From: Arcanobacterium canis
GTDB lineage: Bacteria; Actinomycetota; Actinomycetes; Actinomycetales; Actinomycetaceae
Assembly: GCF_029625435.1 (NCBI RefSeq)
Contig: NZ_CP121208.1
Location: 496,001 to 560,000, forward strand
Direction: 5' to 3'
DNA: 64,000 nt
Shown here in pieces: positions 57,761 to 64,000 of the stretch. Within the stretch, counting starts at the first letter, position 1. Each line of letters starts with the position of its first letter. Below the pieces are notes generated by a model. That model ran no database searches. It had not been told where the DNA came from and was given only the letters and a program-made list of their open reading frames with translations. Position numbers and translations under genes: made by a program.

Positions 57761-59064
57761 TGTCTCGCAAAGAAATTCAGCCGGCAAAGCCCGGTTTCGG
57801 AGTGTGGCTGAAGGCCTTCCTACACACGGCTCCTCGTTCGGGCCTTCTGGTCGGACTTCTTGCAGTGTTGATTGCCTTCGTCATTGGCGCACTGCTCATC
57901 CTGCTCTCCGGTGAGAGTCCGATCGCCGCCTACCAGGCAATGTTCCGCGGAGCGATCTTCAATTACAACGCTGCAAATATTGAACGTGCGCTGTTTAAAC
58001 CAGTGGGCGATACCTTGATGTACGCCACTCCACTGATCCTTGCGGGTCTTGGCCTGGGCATCGGCTTCCGTGCTGGATTGTTCAACATTGGTGGAACCGG
58101 TCAGCTTGTCTTCGGTGCGCTTGCAGCAATTTGGGTTGGCTTTAACTACCATCTTCCGCCATACCTTCACACCTTGATCTGTCTTCTGGTAGCGGCAGTT
58201 GCAGGCGGTCTTTACGCCGGAATTGCTGGTGTCCTCAAGGCAAAGACCGGTGCCAACGAAGTGATCGTCACGATTATGTTGAATTCGATTTCGGGTTTGG
58301 CTCTGTCCTACATTCTTTTGCAAAAGGCATGGCAGCGTCCGGGAACGGGTGAACCCCGCACCCCAGTTGCTGAGAGATCCGCTGCGTTCGACACTCTGAT
58401 TCCAGGGGCCAATCTCCACACTGGTATTCTCGTGGCCCTCCTCGCAGTGGTCGTGTACTGGTGGCTGCTCTCGCGTTCGAAGATTGGTTTCGAAATCCGT
58501 GCAGTGGGGGCCAATGCCAATGCTGCTCGCACCGCTGGTATGTCAACGGGTCGCACAATCATCATTACGATGGTTCTCTCTGGCGTATTCGTTGGATTGG
58601 CAGGAGCGAATGAAGCACTCGGAACTCTGGGCTATGTCGATCAAAATATCGCTGGAACCGTTGGTTTTGATGCCATCACTGTGGCCCTCCTCGGACAGTC
58701 AACTCCGCTGGGTGTCCTCTTCTCCGGAATTCTTTTTGGAGCGTTCAAGGCTGGTGGATACACGATGCAGGCTTCGGCCCATGTTCCGATCGACATGATT
58801 CTGATCCTCCAGTCGGCCATTGTTTTGCTGATCGCCGCTCCTGCACTTGTTCGTTTCTTGTTCCGCTTGCCTAAGCCCGACAAGATGTCGATGCGCGAGT
58901 ACGTGCGTATTGCAACGACTGGTGGCACCGCTACCTTTGTCGATGAAAAGGGCAAGGTCGAAGTAGTGGCAAACGTGGAGGACCCGGGTGAGGTTGCCGA
59001 CGCGATCGGAGGATCCACCGAGATCGATGAATCATCCGCTGATTCGAAGGAGAACGCACGATGA
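57760..59064 (+). CDS. Nucleoside ABC transporter permease 1
   Basis: Integral membrane permease of the BPD_transp_2 type, 434 residues, with about nine to ten helices. Family segments are GLGLGIGFRAGLFNIGGTGQLVFGALAA, LKAKTGANEVIVTIMLN, IGFEIRAVGANANAARTAGM and GFDAITVALLGQSTPLGV. The last 60 residues after PKPDKMSMREYV form an acidic cytoplasmic tail (VEDPGEVADAIGGSTEIDES) that is longer than usual. It pairs with the following permease to form the channel. Confidence 0.95.
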   Translation: MSRKEIQPAKPGFGVWLKAFLHTAPRSGLLVGLLAVLIAFVIGALLILLSGESPIAAYQAMFRGAIFNYNAANIERALFKPVGDTLMYATPLILAGLGLGIGFRAGLFNIGGTGQLVFGALAAIWVGFNYHLPPYLHTLICLLVAAVAGGLYAGIAGVLKAKTGANEVIVTIMLNSISGLALSYILLQKAWQRPGTGEPRTPVAERSAAFDTLIPGANLHTGILVALLAVVVYWWLLSRSKIGFEIRAVGANANAARTAGMSTGRTIIITMVLSGVFVGLAGANEALGTLGYVDQNIAGTVGFDAITVALLGQSTPLGVLFSGILFGAFKAGGYTMQASAHVPIDMILILQSAIVLLIAAPALVRFLFRLPKPDKMSMREYVRIATTGGTATFVDEKGKVEVVANVEDPGEVADAIGGSTEIDESSADSKENAR

Positions 59065-60362
59065 GCGCTGTAACGACTCATTCTCAGGAAAACACTGAGG
59101 TTTTGAAGAAAGCATCGTGGAAGCTTCCCATCACATTTGGCCTGGCAACACTTTTGCTCATTGCCATGGCAGTCAATGCTTCCGGCGTGTCGCGTGTTCG
59201 TCTCGCTGGACCGGGACAGTCTTACAAGATCGCTGATTGGCACGTGAATGCTCCACTCTACTTGTGGGTATTTGTCGTTATTGCTCTTGCTGCCACGGCA
59301 TACGCTGTGTGGGCGAACATTCGCCACAATGCAACGGGCTTTGAGCCCTCAGGGCGTGCCACAGCGCTCTCATCAATCGCAGTGGGCTTTGTAACGGTTT
59401 TCGGCTTCCTGCTTTTCGCAGCTGCAGGCTCTAGCGGAGCTATCACGTTAACGTCGGCTTTGGTCTCGACCGTTGCGATCTCGACTCCGCTGATCTTTGG
59501 ATCCCTTTCGGGAGTCCTCTCTGAGCACGCCGGTGTCGTCAACATTGCTATTGAAGGCGACCTTTTGATCGGAGCTTTCACTGGAATCCTTGTTGCGTCG
59601 TATTTCCATAGCGCATGGCTTGGTTTGATTGCTGCACCGCTTGCGGGCGCTTTCCTTGGTTGCTTGCTGGCATTGATCTCGGTGAAGTATGGCGTTGATC
59701 AGATTATTACCGGTGTTGTGTTGAACGTGCTCGCACTTGGTTTGACCTCGTTCTTCGCTGGATCGCTGATGTCTGGCGAAAACCAGGCCATCTTCAACAC
59801 AAACAAGTACACCCTGCACCCGATTAAGATTCCTGGCCTTGCTGAGATTCCAGTGCTCGGTCCTGCCTTGTTCAACCAGACGATCATTGTCTACGTCATG
59901 TACGTGGTCGTGATTGTTCTGACGATCATGCTCTACCGCTCTCGCTGGGGCCTGCGTCTTCGAGCGGTCGGTGAGCATCCGAAGGCTGCTGACACCGTGG
60001 GTATCAAGGTAAACCGTACGCGTGCGCGCAACGCTATCCTTGCTTCGGGCATTGCTGGATTTGGCGGCGCGTTCTTCACCCTCGGCTCAGGCCTGGCATT
60101 CACTGAGAATATCTCAGCTGGTAATGGCTACATTGCTCTGGCAGCAATGATCCTGGGCAAGTGGCACCCCCTTGGTGCGCTCGCTGCGTCGCTCATGTTC
60201 GGCTTCGCAACGTCGGTGGCACAAATGATGCCGAACCTCAACAATGCGATTCCGTCAAGCTTGCTGAACATGATCCCTTACGCGATCACGATTATTGCAG
60301 TGGCTGGCTTTGTGGGTAAGTCCCGTCCGCCGGCGGCGGAGAACATTCCGTATCTCAAGTGA
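59061..60362 (+). CDS. Nucleoside ABC transporter permease 2
   Basis: Second permease subunit, 433 residues. After an N-terminal extension with three helices (up to about residue 135) come the family segments LTSALVSTVAISTPLIFGSLSGVLSEHAGVVNI broken over residues 125-160, VKYGVDQIITGVVLN, RWGLRLRAVGEHPKAADTVGIK and GNGYIALAAMILGKWHPLGA. The start ATG overlaps permease 1 in ATGA. A terminator-like hairpin follows directly after the stop. Confidence 0.95.
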   Translation: MSAVTTHSQENTEVLKKASWKLPITFGLATLLLIAMAVNASGVSRVRLAGPGQSYKIADWHVNAPLYLWVFVVIALAATAYAVWANIRHNATGFEPSGRATALSSIAVGFVTVFGFLLFAAAGSSGAITLTSALVSTVAISTPLIFGSLSGVLSEHAGVVNIAIEGDLLIGAFTGILVASYFHSAWLGLIAAPLAGAFLGCLLALISVKYGVDQIITGVVLNVLALGLTSFFAGSLMSGENQAIFNTNKYTLHPIKIPGLAEIPVLGPALFNQTIIVYVMYVVVIVLTIMLYRSRWGLRLRAVGEHPKAADTVGIKVNRTRARNAILASGIAGFGGAFFTLGSGLAFTENISAGNGYIALAAMILGKWHPLGALAASLMFGFATSVAQMMPNLNNAIPSSLLNMIPYAITIIAVAGFVGKSRPPAAENIPYLK

Positions 60363-60365
60363 GTA

Positions 60366-60402
60366 AGTGTGTGGGTGGGGAAACCCACCCACACACTTTT
60401 TC
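60366..60402 (+). terminator. Terminator or attenuator between the importer and cdd
   Basis: A perfect 14-bp stem (60366-60379 with 60384-60397) with a GAAA loop and a TTTTT tail, beginning three bases after the permease stop. The cdd ribosome binding site GGAGG is only six bases beyond the stem, so readthrough would join the two gene sets. Confidence 0.88.
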
Positions 60403-60414
60403 GGAGGCAAAATG

Positions 60415-60828
60415 ATGGAAGTCAACTGGGAAAAATTGAGAGAGCTCGCTGTAGCTGCATCGAAGCGTGCCTACGCCCCGTATTCGGGCTATCCCGTCGG
60501 GGTTGCCGGAGTGACAACAGATGGGCGCTACTATTCGGGATGCAACGTCGAAAATGCTTCAACCGGTCTCGGTCTGTGTGCTGAGTGTGGCATGGTGTCG
60601 GCCCTGACTCTCGATGGCGGCGGACAATTAGCCGCAGTTTTATGTGTCAATGGAAATGAAGACGTCATCGGCCCTTGTGGACGTTGCCGTCAACTCATTC
60701 GCGAACACGGAGCCGATGGTTGTCTGATTGAGATGGGAGAAGGACCTGTCACGATCGAAGATCTCTTGCCCTACGGTTTCGGTGCCAAAGATCTTGCTGA
60801 GGTTAAAGGCGCAATCAATATTTTGTAG
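60415..60828 (+). CDS. cdd: Cytidine deaminase
   Basis: Deaminates cytidine and deoxycytidine to uridine forms for salvage. The 137-residue tetrameric type carries zinc-site motifs CAECGMVSA (with the catalytic Glu) and PCGRCRQLI, and GCNVENAS before them. The start could be ATG 60412 or ATG 60415; GGAGG at 60403-60407 gives seven bases to the second, which I prefer. It follows the importer after a hairpin and precedes deoA by 73 bases, fitting a nucleoside breakdown role. Confidence 0.96.
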   Translation: MEVNWEKLRELAVAASKRAYAPYSGYPVGVAGVTTDGRYYSGCNVENASTGLGLCAECGMVSALTLDGGGQLAAVLCVNGNEDVIGPCGRCRQLIREHGADGCLIEMGEGPVTIEDLLPYGFGAKDLAEVKGAINIL

Positions 60829-60901
60829 TGCATGACGACATAAATTCGCCCGGAAACTCGCCTGACAGGCTCGAGCCGAGCACAGAAATGAAGGAGAAGG
60901 A

Positions 60902-62194
60902 ATGGCTGAAAAGTTTGACATGGTGGATGTGATCCGCACTAAGCGAGAACACCATAAGCTAACAAAAGAAGAAATCGATTGGACGATCGACGCATACACG
61001 CGCGGTGTTGTGGGCGATGAGCAGATGGCCGCAATGGCGATGGCAATTTTCCTTAACGGCATGGACCGCGAAGAAATTGCGCAATGGACCACTGCAATGA
61101 TCAATTCCGGTGAACGCATGGATTTCTCAGGTCTTGGTCGCGTTACCGCAGATAAGCACTCGACTGGGGGCGTGGGCGATAAAATTACGTTGCCGCTTGC
61201 ACCTTTGGTTGCTGCTTTCGGAGTGGCAGTTCCACAGCTATCGGGCCGCGGTTTGGGCCACACGGGTGGTACCCTCGACAAACTTGAAGCAATTCCGGGT
61301 TGGCGTGCAGCGCTGTCCAACGATGATATTATGCATATCCTCGGACTTGAAGGGCCTGGAGCGGTAATTTGTGCTGCTGGCACTGGTTTAGCTCCAGCAG
61401 ACAAGAAGCTGTATGCCTTGCGTGATATCACGGCCACTGTTGACTGCATCCCGTTGATCGCGTCGTCGATTATGTCCAAGAAGATCGCGGAGGGCACTCA
61501 CTCTCTCGTTTTGGATGTCAAAGTCGGTTCCGGAGCATTCATGAAGGATATCGATAAGGCTCGCGAACTCGCTCGTACCATGGTTGATCTTGGCACCGAC
61601 GCCGGCGTTGAGACCGTCGCACTCTTGACTGATATGTCAACTCCGCTTGGCCTGAAAATCGGAAACTCACTCGAAGTTGAAGAGTCTGTCGATGTGCTCG
61701 CAGGCGGCGGGCCAGCTGACGTCCGTGAGCTAACCATCGCCCTGGCACGAGAGATGCTTAACGCCGCCGGTAAGCCGGATGCTGACATTGAAGCCGCTCT
61801 TGACGATGGTCGTGCGATGGATGTGTGGCGCAAGATGATCGAAGCTCAAGGTGGCGATCCTGACGGTGCAATGCCTGTCGCGAAGGAATCGATGGATATC
61901 TATGCCGAGGAAGATGGCGTTTTGTCCAAGCTTGATGCGCTGTCGGTTGGAGTTGCCTCCTGGCGTCTGGGAGCCGGTCGCGCTTTCGCTGGCGAGAAGG
62001 TCCAACTCGCTGCAGGCATCGAACTGTTCGCCAAGCCGGGCGATCAAGTGAAGAAGGGCGACAAGCTCATGACACTCTTTACTGATGAGCCTGACCGTTT
62101 TGAGCGCGCCTTGCAATCGCTTGAGGGTGGAATCGAGATTGGCGGCACTATCGCCGATCACTCAGTCGTTCTTGACAGGATTGCAGCTCAGTGA
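60902..62194 (+). CDS. deoA: Thymidine/pyrimidine-nucleoside phosphorylase
   Basis: Splits thymidine, deoxyuridine or uridine with phosphate into base and pentose 1-phosphate. The 430-residue protein has EHHKLTKEEIDWTIDAYTRG, the phosphate loop KHSTGGVGDK near 80-90, GRGLGHTGGTLDKLEAIPG, SIMSKKIAEGTHSLVLDVKVGSGAFM and MSTPLGLKIGNSLEV in normal order. AAGGAGAAGGA precedes ATG. Its stop overlaps the next gene in GTGA. Whether uridine is also used cannot be told from sequence. Confidence 0.96.
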   Translation: MAEKFDMVDVIRTKREHHKLTKEEIDWTIDAYTRGVVGDEQMAAMAMAIFLNGMDREEIAQWTTAMINSGERMDFSGLGRVTADKHSTGGVGDKITLPLAPLVAAFGVAVPQLSGRGLGHTGGTLDKLEAIPGWRAALSNDDIMHILGLEGPGAVICAAGTGLAPADKKLYALRDITATVDCIPLIASSIMSKKIAEGTHSLVLDVKVGSGAFMKDIDKARELARTMVDLGTDAGVETVALLTDMSTPLGLKIGNSLEVEESVDVLAGGGPADVRELTIALAREMLNAAGKPDADIEAALDDGRAMDVWRKMIEAQGGDPDGAMPVAKESMDIYAEEDGVLSKLDALSVGVASWRLGAGRAFAGEKVQLAAGIELFAKPGDQVKKGDKLMTLFTDEPDRFERALQSLEGGIEIGGTIADHSVVLDRIAAQ

Positions 62195-62922
62195 TCAACA
62201 TCGGGTCATTCGTGTCGGCGCTTTCGCGTCCAGTGACCACAGCGGTGAGTTTTATGAAGCCGCAGGAGCTGGACGCGCGGGCGCTAGCCGCGTTGGAAAC
62301 CTACGCAGCCTATGGGGAATCCCTGGAGGCTGGTGGGCATACACTCACCCAGACGACCGAGACAACTTGCGCCGCTATGGTACTGATGGTTGCTCGTGCA
62401 TACTTACGAGCAGATCTGCGCGAACAACTTGAGGAACATCCCGGCTTCGCCAGTGAAATCGAAGACGAGTTGTACCACCAGCTACGACGGAAAGCCGTCG
62501 CAGGACGGTGGGAGTGGCCAAAAAAGCTTGGCACCCCTCCGTGGACGTTAGCCCGTGAACTCAGTCGTTTGGACAAAGCCACATACTTCTCGACGGCGGT
62601 GGATGACTCCTCCGAACGAGGATGGACTATTCTGCAGTGGGCAGCTCATGCAACGACGGTGGGACTTCCCGTACCACTCTATGCCGGTGGTGATATTGAT
62701 CAGGGATTTGGAGCAATCGTGCCTCGACACGTTGTCCTCGCGATCCCCGGCAACCCGTTCACTCCGGATAACATTCCTCAATTGTCAATCTACGATCCGG
62801 CCTCGGGACTGGTACATGAAGTGCCACTGCCCCTCCTGGTTGATCGAACAACACCTGCTCCATTCCTGGGCAACTGGTCGCGCATTGTGTGGGCAGTTCT
62901 CCCAGATAAGATGAGCGATTAA
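62191..62922 (+). CDS. Uncharacterised protein with papain-like Cys-His-Asp pattern
   Basis: I do not recognise a named family. The 243-residue protein has no signal peptide and no clear membrane helix. It shows the spacing of a papain-fold cysteine hydrolase: Q54 six residues before C60 in LTQTTETTCAAMVLMVAR (as Q19 and C25 in papain), then H180 in VPRHVVLAIPG and D202 in SIYDPASGLVHEV, like the His and Asp strands of C39-type domains. The first 30 residues are a basic amphipathic stretch. It starts with GTG overlapping deoA and lies before deoC, so it is made with nucleoside-breakdown enzymes. Function is unknown; the fold is inferred from motif spacing alone. Confidence 0.8.
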   Translation: MINIGSFVSALSRPVTTAVSFMKPQELDARALAALETYAAYGESLEAGGHTLTQTTETTCAAMVLMVARAYLRADLREQLEEHPGFASEIEDELYHQLRRKAVAGRWEWPKKLGTPPWTLARELSRLDKATYFSTAVDDSSERGWTILQWAAHATTVGLPVPLYAGGDIDQGFGAIVPRHVVLAIPGNPFTPDNIPQLSIYDPASGLVHEVPLPLLVDRTTPAPFLGNWSRIVWAVLPDKMSD

Positions 62923-62952
62923 ACTGGTAAGAAACCTATCCAAAGGAGAAAC

Positions 62953-63606
62953 ATGGAACGCAGCGAACTTGCAAAGTACGTTGATCACACGATCCTTACG
63001 CCAGAAGCCACCACGGCTGATGTGCTCAAGCTGATCGAAGATGCGAAGGAACTGGGTACCTACTCGGTGTGTATTTCGCCTTCGATGCTTCCGCTTCCTG
63101 AAGAAGCTGATCTGGGCGATGTGAAGCTCTGTGTGGTTGTTGGATTCCCGTCGGGCGCAGTGGCCTCGGAAATCAAGGCCATGGAAGCAGCTCGTGCAGT
63201 TGCTGCCGGTGCAGATGAAGTCGATATGGTTGTCAATCTTGGCAACGTCAAGGAAGGCGACTGGGATGCAGTTGAGTACGACATTGCCGTTGTGCGTGAC
63301 GCAATCCCATACGCAGTGCTCAAGGTCATCATCGAGTCGGCTGCACTGACCGATGAAGAAATTGTGAATGTGTGTGAGGCTGCCAAGGCTGTCGGTGCTG
63401 ACTTCGTCAAGACCTCCACTGGCTTCCACAAAGCTGGTGGCGCGTCGGTTCACGCTGTTGAGCTGATGAAGAAGACCGTTGGTGATGAACTTCAGGTGAA
63501 GGCATCAGGCGGCATCCACGATGGAAAGTTTGCGCTCGAACTCATCGAAGCAGGCGCAACTCGTCTCGGACTATCGGGCACCCAAAAGGTTCTCGACACC
63601 ATGTGA
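62953..63606 (+). CDS. deoC: Deoxyribose-phosphate aldolase
   Basis: Cleaves deoxyribose 5-phosphate to acetaldehyde and glyceraldehyde 3-phosphate. The 217-residue class I aldolase has the family start [47 protein letters not shown], the KVIIES strand and the Schiff-base lysine K153 in VKTSTGF, then [16 protein letters not shown] precedes ATG. It closes the nucleoside operon and is followed by a terminator. Confidence 0.97.
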   Translation: MERSELAKYVDHTILTPEATTADVLKLIEDAKELGTYSVCISPSMLPLPEEADLGDVKLCVVVGFPSGAVASEIKAMEAARAVAAGADEVDMVVNLGNVKEGDWDAVEYDIAVVRDAIPYAVLKVIIESAALTDEEIVNVCEAAKAVGADFVKTSTGFHKAGGASVHAVELMKKTVGDELQVKASGGIHDGKFALELIEAGATRLGLSGTQKVLDTM

Positions 63607-63640
63607 TGATGAGGACAACTCATCTAGCTGGTGTTTAGTC

Positions 63641-63671
63641 AACTGGGGGTGAGCAATGCTCACCCCCAGTT
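63641..63671 (+). terminator. Terminator of the nucleoside operon
   Basis: A perfect 14-bp stem (63641-63654 with 63658-63671) with loop AAT, followed by CCTTTACTG. It lies 35 bases after deoC. Confidence 0.83.
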
Positions 63672-63689
63672 CCTTTACTGCATGATAAA

Positions 63690-63737
63690 AACGTTTGGGG
63701 GTTGCGTCTGGTACACCAGACGCAACCCCCAAACGTT
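63690..63737 (-). terminator. Terminator of the phospho-sugar mutase gene
   Basis: A perfect 22-bp stem (63690-63711 with 63716-63737) with a four-base loop, one of the longest in the window. On the minus strand it is followed by TTTTATCATG, fitting a terminator for the gene ending at 63746. Confidence 0.88.
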
Positions 63738-63745
63738 AGCTGTGA

Positions 63746-64000
63746 TCAGTCGAGCTTGGTCATGGCCTCAACATCGGACTTGAAAGCTTCCATTCGCTCA
63801 GTGGCCTCAGCACGAGCAGAAGCAAGATCGCCGTCTACAGGGACAACTACTTCCAAGTAGCACTTGAGCTTCGGCTCGGTGCCCGACGGGCGTACCATGA
63901 CGCGAGAGTTATTCTCAGTGAAGATACGCAAAGCATCGGTTCCAGGAAGTTCATCGGTACCTTGTGAGAGGTCTTCGATGGAGCGCACTGGGGAACCGCC
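63746..64000 (-). CDS. Phospho-sugar mutase (phosphomannomutase/phosphoglucomutase), C-terminal end only
   Basis: The frame runs past the right edge; only the last 84 residues are seen. They contain the domain 4 signature RVMVRPSGTEPKLKCYLE, which binds the phosphate of the substrate, and a final helix AEATERMEAFKSDVEAMTKLD. This is the alpha-D-phosphohexomutase family. In actinobacteria a PmmB-like mutase often lies by deoC, cdd and deoA, so it may supply pentose phosphate interconversion or mannose 1-phosphate; the fragment cannot decide. It is convergent with deoC. Confidence 0.9.
   Translation of the reverse strand, partial: GGSPVRSIEDLSQGTDELPGTDALRIFTENNSRVMVRPSGTEPKLKCYLEVVVPVDGDLASARAEATERMEAFKSDVEAMTKLD

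Overview
The window is a stretch of a bacterial chromosome from a moderate-GC member of the Actinobacteria. The best guess is an Actinomycetaceae-like organism (Arcanobacterium, Trueperella or Actinomyces type); this is inferred from gene content, not from a search. Supporting signs are a WhiB regulator, a giant type I fatty acid synthase with its own acyl-CoA carboxylase genes, the GuaB3 paralogue, PerM/DUF6350 and DUF3017 proteins, many GTG/TTG starts, and TANNNT -10 boxes placed exactly six bases before start codons. The order groES, whiB3-like, guaB, guaB3 resembles the mycobacterial arrangement.

Layout. 1-5.8 kb: end of the NAD(P)HX repair gene, alr, and the t6A-tRNA cluster (tsaE, unknown membrane protein, tsaB, rimI, tsaD). 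5.8-12.8 kb: a methyltransferase on the minus strand, CIRCE-controlled groES, whiB3, guaB without CBS domains, an exonuclease, guaB3 and a SulP transporter. 12.8-15.0 kb: an AT-richer accessory patch with a DUF2087 gene, the tail of a lost membrane transporter, an unrecognised gene and a GNAT enzyme. 15.5-18.4 kb: pta-ackA. 18.5-28.7 kb: RluA-type pseudouridine synthase, guaA, pcrA, an SGNH acyltransferase, perM, DUF3017 and a CBS-domain membrane protein. 28.7-35.0 kb: a double-length phosphofructokinase, a lipoprotein alpha-amylase and pgi. 35.0-49.6 kb: the fatty-acid operon birA-accA3-accD-fas-acpS-tetR. 49.6-54.9 kb: glyA-folD-xth-yihY-manC, an overlapping operon. 55.0-64.0 kb: a nucleoside uptake and breakdown block (BMP lipoprotein, ATPase, two permeases, cdd, deoA, a possible papain-like protein, deoC) facing the end of a phospho-sugar mutase gene.

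How it fits together. The genes describe a fermentative, saccharolytic cell: external alpha-glucan is cut by a surface amylase, sugars pass through Pgi and Pfk, and acetyl-CoA goes to acetate through Pta-AckA or to fatty acids through Acc-FAS. Nucleosides are imported and broken down to deoxyribose phosphate and acetaldehyde plus triose phosphate. Guanine nucleotide synthesis (guaB, guaA and the paralogue guaB3) is spread over three transcription units that all look leaderless. A recurring oddity is regulatory domains that are absent or changed: GuaB lacks the CBS pair, Pta lacks the DRTGG domain, and Pfk is a eukaryote-like tandem whose second half has lost catalytic residues. No tRNA, rRNA, CRISPR array, intact insertion sequence or prophage was recognised.
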